DNA of 64,000 nt from Ypsolopha sequella (lineage: Eukaryota > Arthropoda > Insecta > Lepidoptera > Ypsolophidae). The position numbers and the translations under genes are program-made. This document shows positions 34,201-44,207 of the stretch, piece after piece. Positions within the stretch are counted from its first letter, which is position 1. Every line of letters starts with the position of its first letter. Where the stretch lies: assembly GCA_934047225.1 (NCBI GenBank), contig OW203989.1, positions 15,909,977 through 15,973,976 of the forward strand, read 5' to 3'. The notes below the pieces were generated by a model. The model did no database searches. It was not told where the DNA came from and worked only from the letters and a program-made list of their open reading frames with translations.

Positions 34201-37200
34201 ATCTACTGACAAAATAAATTAAACATAGCAAACCAAAATTTCTCACGACCACCTGGTTTAAAAATTACTGAACTTCCGAAAGAACTTATGTACCAAAAGT
34301 CAAAAATAGGTGCGACGACGAGCGAAGCGCGGATGAGCGTGTTAGGTTTACATGTAAGATAAAATAAGGAGCCGAGCGAAGCGGAGCGGAGCGAAGCGAG
34401 GTCTCTAGTTTTAAGAGAATTCATGACGTATAAAAAATATATATATGTATATTCGGAGATCTACGATAAAAATAGCTGACAGCAGTTTTCAAAATTTTCA
34501 GTATTTCATTCGGTAGTTTTCGTATATTTATTAGCACAGAAACGTTTTCGTTAGATTAGTATTTAAAGCAGTAACATTCATAAATTGAACATCCTTAGTT
34601 TTAATTTAGTTTTCGGAGCTTTTATTACGACCCGTTTCATATTATATAGGGTATTTATTTTGGTATATCCTGAACTTCGTCTCGGTGGTTTAAATATAAA
34701 AATGTGGAGTAAAAAAGAGAAAATCTAAATTTTATTTATCGTCCTGTGGGTTACCATGAGTTTTGCACTCGATATAAGTTTGCGTAAAATATTTATATGA
34801 GAAATTGCACAGCGCCCCTAGCGATTTACGAGAGAAACCACAATTTCCAATACAAAACAATTTACGCAAACGTTAATATGTATTGAATGCAAAACTCATA
34901 GTAGACTGGTCGGAAACCCATATCTAAGATGCATTATTGAAAAAGGGCTACGGAAAAGCTGCATTTACAGAGAAACCGTTTGGGCAGATTAAATTGTGCC
35001 TATATAACATATGTGGAAAAGAAAATAATTGCCGGCAATCAAAATAATCAACTTCCAGCTATTGAAAATTTTAAATATGTTGTTGTTGAACGTGGTACAT
35101 ATGCCTAGATCAAAGCAGATAAAAATCCTGACTATGAATTTTGTATTAATATATTACATTACAAAATAATTTGTAATATTATGTATGAGTGGTTTAATCG
35201 TGTTTAATAAAGCATGACAATTTTTCTCCAGGTTTGGTACGCAGCGGTCACTCAAATGTTCTTCTCTCTATCAGTTTGTTCTGGTGCTCTGATTATGTTT
35301 TCTTCATACAACGGGTTCACACAAAATGTTTACAGGTATGGGAATTGATAAGATATCTAAATATCTAATAATAAAGTTGATTTTTTTTTATCCGGCTTAA
35401 TCATATGATGTATTTCATGTATGGCTTATAAAATAAATAAGATTAAAAAAAAATCAGTTAAAATTTTTATTTACCAGGGATTCAATGATCGTAACTACCC
35501 TGGATACATTCACAAGTCTCATCTCTGGGATCACAATATTCGGAGTGTTGGGCAACCTGGCGCATGAGCTGGGCGTCGAAGATATCAGCGAGGTCATCGG
35601 ATCTGGAGGCACTGGTCTAGCTTTCATCTCGTACCCTGATGCCATCGCTAAAACTCCGTTTGCACCACAGGTAATGTAGTGTCATCTACTCTACAAGTAT
35701 GTCTACCGTCTACAAAAACTTCACAAGTTGTGAATTGATTTTTAATGAATATAAATTCATTCAATTCAATTAGTTTTTCAGCGTAATTGTCCACCTAAAA
35801 ATTCTTAAAAATGTTCATTCAATTATTACAAATGTTATCCTTATCTACGCAATACAGAAATATTTGGAAAAAAAAATTAACTTATAAGGATAGTCCATTG
35901 GTACCTACCCCTAAACACATTTTTAATGTTCCGTAGTCAACAACAAGGAACTCTTATAGTTTCGCTATGTCCATCAATCAGTATGTCTGTCTGTCCCCTG
36001 CTTAGCTTAGAGACTAATAGCATGGACGAACTTCGTCCATGCTATTGACGAACTTCGTCCATGCTATTAGTACTAGAAAGCTGTAATATGGCATGGGTAT
36101 ACATACTTATCACGCCAATAAAGTGGTACAGTAAAATTTTGAAAAAGATTTTTTTTAGGGTACCTCCCCTACACGTAAAGTGGGGATGAGTTTTTCTTTC
36201 TCGCCTACCCCATAGTGTGGGGTGTCGTTGGATAGGTAATTTAAAAATATTGGAGGTGTGAGAAGATTATTTTTCGATCCAGGGTTCCGTTTGTGAAATA
36301 TTAAGCTTAAAAGTGTTAATTTTTGTTAGAGTCAATTTAAGTGTCCCCCCCCCTCCCTGCCAGCGAAACGGTTGTATTTGGAGACGTGAAAAAAATCACG
36401 GCAGTAGTATACATAACGAAATTAAAAGGAAAACTATCACAGCTAAGTAGGCTTTACAAGTAAACGAGTAATAGTCGACCAACCTAAAATGAAAATTGCT
36501 TAAAAATTCCATTGAAAATTACTTAAACGAAGTTGTTAGTTTGTTTAAAACAGGTAGTAAATATAAGATGACTTTTATTTATATAACTTAATTCATACTA
36601 GAGACTCGGTAAGTGGTCAGCACTAAGGTTCGTTGGCCTTTTATATGTAATGGTACGTAACCCTTCGTGCGCGAGTCCGATTCGCACTTGGCCGGTTTTT
36701 ATTTTGAGACTTACCTTACAATACCTAATATTATTTTCCCAGTCGTTTTCAAGTTATGCGGTTAACAGACGGACGAAAAGACATCATAAAATTTATTGTT
36801 TTGTAATTTTGTACAGTTTCATGACAATCGTTTATATTTCAATTTCAGATGTTCGCAGTGCTGTTCTTCTTGATGATGGCAGTCCTCGGTGTCGGTTCCG
36901 GCGTAGCGCTTTTGTCCACAATAAACACTGTGCTACTGGACGCCTTCCCCAGGGTGCCCGTAGTATACATGTCACTCGGGGGCTGCTGCGTCGGGTTCTT
37001 GGTCGGCCTTGTCTATGTCACTCCGGTATGTATTCTGATGACGGCGCACTGTCCACTACCAACACTGTGCTACTGACGCCTTCCTCATGGTGCCCGTAGT
37101 ATACATGTCACTCGGGGGCTGCTGCGTCGGGTTCTTGGTCGGCCTTGTCTATGTCACTCCGGTATGTATTCTGATGACGGCGCACTGTCCACTACCAACA

Positions 37201-40200
37201 CTGTGCTACTGACGCCTTCCTCATGGTGCCCGTAGTATACATGTCACTCGGGGGCTGCTGCGTCGGGTTCTTGGTCGGCCTTGTCTATGTCACTCCGGTA
37301 TGTATTCTGATGACGGCGCACTGTCCACTACCAACACTGTGCTACTGACGCCTTCCTCATGGTGCCCGTAGTATACATGTCACTCGGGGGCTGCTGCGTC
37401 GGGTTCTTGGTCGGCCTTGTCTATGTCACTCCGGTATGTATTCTGATGACGGCGCACTGTCCACCACCAACACTGTGCTACTGACGCCTTCCTCATGGTG
37501 CCCGTAGTGTACATGTCACTCGGAGGCTGCTGCGTCGGGTTCTTGGTCGGCCTTGTCTATGTCACTCCGGTATGTATTCTGATGACGGCGCACTGTCCAC
37601 TACCAACACTGTGCTACTGACGCCTTCCTCATGGTGCCCGTAGTATACATGTCACTCGGGGGCTGCTGCGTCGGGTTCTTGGTCGGCCTTGTCTATGTCA
37701 CTCCGGTATGTATTCTGATGACGGCGCACTGTCCACCACCAACACTGTGCTACTGACGCCTTCCTCATGGTGCCCGTAGTGTACATGTCACTCGGAGGCT
37801 GCTGCGTCGGCTTCTTGATCGGCCTTGTCTATGTTACGTATTATTCGTATAATATTCTGTTTACCTATACCCCTACATCATTATACCAAAAACTTCATTT
37901 ATTAACAACTATATTGTATATGTACAATAGTATGTAATGCATTTGTTTTAGACTGGACATTAACGTACCAAAAAAGGTGGTATGAAATGTTCAAGTTGGG
38001 TCTTTTAAATTGGATTATATTTAACTACACATTTTAACAAAGTACGAAAAATCTGCACAGTAAAATTATTTCATTAAAAAATAATAAAGCTTGCTTGGTT
38101 CATGAGAACACGGCTTCAAAAATGTAGTTTTTTTTTATTATATTGAAAAATTCAAAACTATTACTATTTTTTTACATTTTTGGCACTTAAACAAACTAAC
38201 TAACCCTCGCACTAACAATCCCAGACACACAACCCACTAACATAATTTATATATATTTTATAGTTCTTAAAATACTTAACATTTGCGTGCCATAATTGTA
38301 CCTATAAGTTTTTCTTAGCTTTAGTTTTTTGTCTCAATTTTAGAACCGAAATTTGTCTTTTTTTTGTATCCGTAATCCGTAATCCGTAAAATCCGTAATT
38401 GGCCCATAATTAAGAGGTATTTATAGAATCTTTGAGCTGTGGATTTTTTCTGTAATATGAAATACTTAAATAAATAAAATTTAAATTATTTATTCAAATT
38501 AAAATTATACTTAAAACATGCAAATTAATTTATTCATGGTCAATGAATCCATACAATCATGTGTTTTATAGCACGTCACTATTGACCTTAGACATCTCTT
38601 ATTCCAATGAAGTTTGAGCTACCTAACGGAAACGATTAAATCTCCAGGGAGGGCAATACGTTTTGGAGCTGGTCGACTACTACGGAGGGACGTTCATGAG
38701 GTTATTCGCCGCCATCGCAGAGACTATCGGCGTGTTCTGGATCTATGGGCTCGAGAACATGTGCCTGGACATCGAGTTCATGCTCGGCATCAAGACCTCG
38801 TTCTACTGGCGAATCTGCTGGTCCATCGTCACGCCGGCGCTCATGATCCTTGTCTTCATGTACGCTATGATCACCACCGAGGCGCTCATCTTTGGAGATG
38901 GATACGTTTATCCCAGAAGCGGTTACAGTAAGTCTCTTTAAAAGTTTAAGGAATCGACCACACAGCAGAGCTGCGTTCGATAGTTATTCGATCATAGTTA
39001 AACATCGATAGTTAATCGATTAATTGATAGTATATTCACTATCGGCACAATCGATAGTCTACAAAAACAATCTTAGTCCGCACGTCCTTCACTATTGATT
39101 ATGAATGTAATCTTAATAGGCCGTGGTAGCATATTTTATATTTTGTGCCTCTATAAAGTTCTTCTCACAAAATAAGTCCAACAGATTAAGGCTTTTTCAT
39201 ACTAAGTCATTGACAATAAGTACTTTGACTTTGCAAAATGCTTTTTTTTAATTACAAGTTATTTTTGTTTGATTTTTAAGTGACACTTCGCAGTTATAAT
39301 TATTTATTTACTTTTTTAGTTAGTAGTAATTACAAAAATATGTTCAACTACGAAATTTTATTTGAGATAAATGAGTAAAAACTATCGATTAACTATCGAT
39401 ATATCGATTGCATTTTTGTAAACTATCGATACCAACACTATTCCGTGGTCACTGTGATCTGCGATGTCTAGGAGAACGCGCGTTCTGATAGTTTGGATCC
39501 AAAAATAACCCTGTTTTTATTTTTATATTCCTATATTTTTTACTTGAAAATAAATTCATATAATTTTATTTTATTTAATTTAAGTAATCCTAACTTAATT
39601 TTTTTCTATTGTTTCCCCGTATTATATTTATTTTACCCTATTATATTGATTTTTAAAAAGTGTGTTAAGTATATGTACAATTAGTTACCTATTTACAAAA
39701 TATAGTATTTAAATTTAAATATATCGTAAAATACGTATATTTCTATCATTTAAAAGGCTAAAATATTATTATTATCTTCATAGTGTTTATATTTTTCATT
39801 ACAGTTGCTGGTAACTCTCTACAGTACATAGGAATGGCTTTGATTCCCTTGTTCATAATTTTCGCGTTATGGAAATATAGATCTCGTGGGATTGTTGCGG
39901 TTAGTATGGTTATTTGACTACATATTTTACACTTGTCTTGATTATTACGTCCCATCACGTTGGAGCGTAATAATCGTCGTCGGTCAAACGCGGGTGTACC
40001 GATCATGACGATATGTATATATTATATAGGATGTTAAGATGAAGTTCCGGAAGCCGGAAACTGGCGATAGTACACGCCTATACGAACATCTTCTTTTTAG
40101 AAAAATAGCAGTTGTTTGATACATTTATTTGATCGGGTAGCTATGTAAATTTTCTATGGAACAGCTAATTTTTGTTTTCGCGATTAAAATAAATTAATCT

Positions 40201-40688
40201 AAGCGAATTGCGCACATACGGCAATTTTGCCACCAATGAGAAAACAAAAACTTGAAAACCCTTTCTGCAACTGGCTGTTAGCCCTTTTCTAGCTCTGAAC
40301 TTAAAATGCTACGAAGCGCTACGGCGCCGCGGCTGCGTAGCGCATAACGGACCAAACAAAAGACTTCAACCGCACACAAAACGTTTGTAACAAATGTAAT
40401 GAAAACTTCTTTCAAGTGTTTGTCGAACGCAATATACAAGGTTCGTCAATATATTCGGGTTGAAAAAGATACATCCAAAACAGCGTTTTTTTTTTTTACA
40501 TTTAACATTTATATCAAACTTTCCAGACTGTAAAGGGTGCATTCAGCAAGAAGGAGTCATACGGTCCCAGTGACCCCGCACAACGCGCCGAGTGGAAGGA
40601 GTTCCGGAGGGACGCCAAGTCGAAACAGAATTCAATCGACTGGTTCCATCACGTGGCACTCAGTCTATCTGGTGGTTATCACCGATAA
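31292..40688 (+). CDS. SLC6 nutrient amino acid transporter, paralog B (11 exons, near complete)
   Basis: Cation-coupled amino acid symporter of the plasma membrane (SLC6; insect KAAT1/CAATCH1/NAAT-like). Exons: 31292-31414, 32076-32340, 32638-32872, 33074-33265, 33560-33638, 35232-35335, 35478-35670, 36849-37025, 38648-38927, 39805-39899, 40527-40688 (TAA). All borders are AG/GT and the phases fit, giving 634 residues. Visible: the TM1 signature [10 protein letters not shown] (about residue 69), an extracellular loop with [12 protein letters not shown] (two cysteines and an N-glycosylation site), TM6 with SSYNGF, the [17 protein letters not shown] helix, then [14 protein letters not shown] through the tail GGYHR. 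No ATG opens the first visible exon, so a short upstream coding exon is missing from this model. Paralog A upstream shares the exon plan. Confidence 0.92.
31955..32050 (+). repeat. Retroposon 3' tail-like repeat, copy 2
   Basis: GGTTTGCTATAAAAATCTCT, AGAGAGATAAG, GTACTAAAATGTATAT and a poly-T then GTGTGCAATAAGGAA resemble the copy at 29028. It ends about 25 bp before the exon at 32076, so its T-run lies close to the acceptor tract. Confidence 0.45.
33778..34185 (+). repeat. Interspersed repeat, copy 2 (in a paralog B intron)
   Basis: Inverted relative to 19928-20360. It contains ATGCTACAAGGGCG, an internal palindrome around AATAAATTACGAGG..CGAGTAATTTATT, CGATTTTGCCC-type landmarks and GTGGGCCTTTACGAGCAC. 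No coding capacity. Confidence 0.65.
34200..34430. repeat. GAGCGAAGCG repeat, copy 2 (in a paralog B intron)
   Basis: It shares GACGAGCGAAGCGCGGATGA, GCGTGTTAGGTTTACATGTA and GGAGCCGAGCGAAGC with 14180-14260. A local GCGGAGCGGAGCGAAGCGAG run looks like slippage. The rest of the intron to 35230 shows nothing recognisable. Confidence 0.5.
35921..36702 (+). repeat. GGTTCCGTA...CTTGGCCGG repeat in a paralog B intron
   Basis: Colinear with 4785-5372 and 53347-54714, ending TTCGCACTTGGCCGG. It carries a small local duplication at about 36019-36066: ATAGCATGGACGAACTTCG is a near-perfect palindrome, immediately repeated in part. That insert is absent from the other copies. Confidence 0.65.
37026..37841 (+). 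repeat. Six tandem 136-bp copies of an exon tail plus splice donor
   Basis: Directly after the eighth visible exon of paralog B (ends 37025), six units of exactly 136 bp follow. Each has about 30 bp of intron start (GTATGTATTCTGATGACGG) and then a copy of the last 100 or so bases of that exon up to CACTCCG. The donor GTATGT is thus present at 37026, 37162, 37298, 37434, 37570 and 37706. All copies have lost one G (CTGGAC to CTGACG), so they are out of frame. The order by variants is A-A-A-B-A-B (B has GTCCACC, GTAGTGTAC and CGGAGG). The last unit diverges after GGCCTTGTCTATGT. Reading through the true donor meets TGA at 37074-37076. Confidence 0.95.
38995..39440. repeat. ATCGAT/TATCGATA-rich repeat in a paralog B intron
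   Basis: Clusters of ACTATCGAT and ATCGATAG at 38999-39060 and again at 39376-39435 in the opposite sense, framing about 320 bp of AT-rich DNA. This looks like a hAT-type non-autonomous element with subterminal motifs. The exact ends and target duplication are not clear. Confidence 0.5.
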
Positions 40689-40887
40689 ATGTAAACGTGT
40701 AAAAACTTTACCTAACATAGTTACATCCTTAAAGAATAAAAAAGTGATGGTAATTGGCGATAGTGCTGGGAGAGCAAGAAAAAAAAATCGAGAAACCATG
40801 AAAATAAAAGCGTATAAATATCTCATGCTCTGTGCTCTGCGGATACTTTTAAGATTTTTACCATTTAATTTATGTGAGCTTTAATTT

Positions 40888-40893
40888 AATAAA
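40888..40893 (+). terminator. Poly(A) signal of SLC6 paralog B
   Basis: AATAAA 200 bp after the TAA stop of paralog B, followed by T-rich DNA. This is a reasonable 3' end for the transcript. An earlier AATAAA overlaps 40734-40739 and could be an alternative. Confidence 0.5.
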
Positions 40894-41186
40894 CTTATTT
40901 ATACATATATTTCTGCTAGTCGTTTTATTATAAAACCTATATCAATGATTTGTGATAAACAGACATTTATTTTATTAATATTTGAATAAATTCAGAAATA
41001 ATTGAGCTTTCGGGTATGTTTTTTGATCAATACATACGATACCACGTCGGAAACATCGGAAAAACGCACGTCATACGCAAAATATGGTTCCATCAAGATC
41101 TACTGGAAAATTTCATACAATAGTATTATCCGGTCGCATCGGTTGGAATGGAAAGTACCGTTAGCATAGTAGTTCCGAGTAATTAA

Positions 41187-42372
41187 CCTCCTTACTACAG
41201 AGGACACTTTTTTTGTCAGATTTCCATAAAATTCCAGATTCCAGTTTGGAAGGGGCTATTTTCTAACATAAAAAATTAAGAAAAAAATCTAAGGTCGGAA
41301 GTTTATGATTTCCCTTATGTCCTGTCAGTAGTACAAGTGACCTCAACAGTGGTAAAATGATTTAACTTATGTACTAGAGTAAGGACAAATGGTCTCTAGC
41401 ATGAAGAGGTATATAAATAAAAAAAAAATACAAAAGGTCAATTTTAGGCAAATCAGTCTTTTTAATGAGTTCAAACAAAAATATAACTGAAAATTTTTCT
41501 TTATGGAACAAAAATATGGCATTCTCCTACCAACTACATAATATTTCTTTAAGGAACAAAAAATATGTCATTTTCATGGCAAGCTGTCCACTTGTCTTCA
41601 ACTATGTTGTTGTTGAAGATATTTCGGGTGCTGTGTTGTTGTCTAATGAGAAGAGCTCCTCGAGAACGGCGACGTGTGGGAAATCTGGCTCCTCGAGGTC
41701 TTCTAGGAGACACAGTGGAGGTAGATAAAGATGGTACTGGCGAAGGTGTTGCTATCTCATCAATGTTTATGGACTTTTCTGAACTAGATGAGCTATCATC
41801 TCTTGTTTACAGTCTCTTCAAAAGGTGGATCATTGTCGTAATCGTCACCGGAAAAATCATCATCAAATTCGTTGAGATATTGAAGTACATCATCATCACG
41901 TACTCCTAAAATAAAAGTAAAAATAGAAGTTCTCTACTGCATAGTTACTAAATAGAGTACATAAAAAACACAACTTTTTAGTAGGTGCCAACATGGTTCC
42001 TAAATAGAGGACATAAAAATTTGAAAGATCACAAAATCTTAAAACGTGTATTTTGATTGTAAATATGACAATTTACTTTTAGCTACAACACTTAGAGACA
42101 AAAAAAAACAAAAACAATCATATGTTAATATGATATGATTATGATTCAAAAAGATTTTACTCACCTTTGTGCAGGCGTGCTGCGACACGTCCACTATTGT
42201 CAGCCATTTTGATACGAAAGTGACAGATCTGCAGTCAATCACTTGCATTTTTAGTACCAAGAAACATTAACAAATGTTGTATCATGTATTAAACTAAGGT
42301 ATCTGACAAAAACAAGCCTCAATATTTTTTTAATGTCTATGTACTGTCCATAGGCATTCTGCGGTCAGGAGG
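41187..42372 (-). mobile_element. Internally deleted piggyBac-like transposon
   Basis: Flanked by TTAA on both sides (41183-41186, 42373-42376), the piggyBac target. Inverted ends: CCTCCTTACTACAG on the left, and CCTCCTGACCGCAG when the right end is read inward. It keeps the N-terminal part of a transposase on the minus strand (separate entry) but lacks the catalytic domain. The right TTAA is shared with the next TTAA-flanked element (42377-42802). Confidence 0.75.
41550..42207 (-). pseudogene. piggyBac-like transposase N-terminal remnant (two exons)
   Basis: On the minus strand, an ATG at 42207 opens MADNSGRVAARLHK, followed by a good donor GTGAGT at 42164. A plausible acceptor TTTTAG precedes 41905. 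Joining in phase continues into RDDDVLQYLNEFDDDFSGDD, an acidic leader like those of piggyBac transposases. A frameshift or stop at about 41810 follows, then a Ser-rich and Arg-rich stretch to IVEDKWTACHEND. The DDD catalytic core is gone. The family call rests on the TTAA ends plus this acidic N-terminus. Confidence 0.55.
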
Positions 42373-42376
42373 TTAA

Positions 42377-42802
42377 GGCGATATGTAAAAGTTTTAGTGT
42401 CCCTGTTACTCCATATGCGAAACCACCCTCAGTGCGAGAGGGACGGATTCGTGAAAAAGTAGCAAAAAGTCGGGTGTTTTATTAATATAAAATGTACTAG
42501 AGTTACTATAAAAATTTTGTTTAACCAGGTCTTAGCTTAGATACTGTTAAAACCCATCTAATAAAATATAACTGCAGTCCATACGTCATTCCAAATTGCC
42601 TGCAAACCAGGAGAAATGGTGACGAAAAAGACCTCATTTCAATAAATATTTTTATCGAGCCGAATTTATCTAATCGCGTTTCTGTTTAACAGATCCCTAG
42701 AAAAAGATTCCAAAAATAATATACTATTTTATCAAAATAATACCTTCTTTACCGAAGTACATATGCAAGTTCTAAAAGTGTCGATTTTTTTTCCGTAACG
42801 CC
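42377..42802. mobile_element. TTAA-flanked MITE, copy 2
   Basis: 426 bp between TTAA tetramers (42373-42376, 42803-42806) with GGCG / CGCC ends. It is the opposite-orientation sister of 26836-27452 without the nested MITE. It abuts the deleted piggyBac, sharing one TTAA. Confidence 0.7.
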
Positions 42803-42975
42803 TTAATTAAATAATTACTTATAGTTATACCTATTGAGAAAAGTAATCTAATATTTGCGTTCTTTTCCAGAATATGAAATGATCGCTAAACTATCAGAAC
42901 TATTTCCTAAATCTATTACGAGTGTGATCAACAGAATACACACGCTCAGCTATCGTGGGTAAGTCGGTTATCTTA

Positions 42976-43311
42976 TACAGGTGGAAAAAATTTAAGGGCC
43001 CTGGAGGGGAACTACCTTAGGTATTTTTAATAAAGAACTTGAACAACAGATGAGTGTAAGACTAAATGTTTATTGGACAAATTTTATCCTGAACAATAAT
43101 CCTACCGATTCGTATAATAAAATAGCGACGGTTTATTTTTTTATTTTTAGTTGGTTCAGTTCCCGGGTGAGACAAGCAAATTTTAGAAGATCTTTGAATG
43201 CAATTTTGTGTCTTTTAAAAAATAAAGGAATGTTTCCTTTCACTAAAATGAGCTAACTAAAATATTTAAGGTAGTTCCCCTGCAGGGCCCTTTAATTTTT
43301 TCCACCCTGTA
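42976..43311. mobile_element. TA-flanked MITE (compact form of the foldback at 2250)
   Basis: 336 bp with about 45-bp inverted ends starting TACAGGTGGAAAAAATTTAA and ending in CCACCCTGTA. TA on each side. The interior matches one arm of the foldback element at 2250-3291 (for example AATCCTACCGATTCGTATAA), identifying this as the single-unit form. Confidence 0.8.
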
Positions 43312-44207
43312 TATTTAAAAAGAATAAACCCAATACGTACCTCGTGACCAACTATTGAAATGTCAAACCACCACCAACCACCATACGAACAAAACGCGGA
43401 GGGGATGCCTGCGCATGGGTACAGTCGCGCATGCCATTTTTATCTTTACAAATTATAATTAGGGTGATATTTTATTATGACTTATGACATTTATGTAATT
43501 TTATTTTTATGCCTACCAATGTGTAAACTAAACGTAAATAGTTTTTTACCTACTATAATAATATATTGATTCAGATAATTATACCACCATCCAATTTGGT
43601 TTGATTACTAAACCCCGACCCGAGTTTGATTTTACCTGTGTCAAGCAGTGGCGTGCACAGAACTTTTTTCTGGAAAAGCAATCACTGGTGTCAAGGAGGG
43701 CACAAGTTCTGCATTTTCATAGATTAATTCTGTGGTTTCTATAAAGAAAGAAAGAAAGAAAGAAAGAAAAAATATTTATTTCGGGTAATCAATCGGTCGA
43801 GCTTACTTACTATTTACAATGTATACAATACAAGTAAACCCGCGGTGGGGTGTACTACAACTATATTATTTTTAAAACTATTACCCGAAAATGGAAATAG
43901 ACTCAGCTATATGCCATCTGAAACAATTTTCAGATAACGCTGATTTTCAGCTATTCCCATGCCACTAATATTTTTTACATTTGATATAATATTTTTGTAT
44001 TATACATAAAAATGAGAGATAATTGTGCACGCAGCAGATAGCACTCATAAATAAGTTGAGTATCTCAAAAAAAAAAAAACAATAACACAATTTTTAGACC
44101 AAAATTATAGCAATTAATGACCAAAAAAATAAATAAAAAGACCAAGTGTATGTAATTATGCATCTAGCGACTATTAACAAAGTAAAATAATATAGACAAC
44201 AAGCATA

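Noticed and set aside
36650..37099. 149-codon frame overlapping the SLC6 exon at 36849
   Set aside because: It is the wrong frame of a real exon. The true frame gives the transporter helix ending in VYVTP.
37026..37841. CRISPR-like array
   Set aside because: The 136-bp units are contiguous direct copies of exon and intron sequence without unique spacers, in a eukaryotic gene.
38614..38931. 105-codon Arg/His-rich frame
   Set aside because: A shadow of the SLC6 exon 38648-38927 in another frame.
40537..40884. 115-codon frame starting in the last SLC6 exon
   Set aside because: Out of frame with the transporter, whose stop is at 40686-40688.
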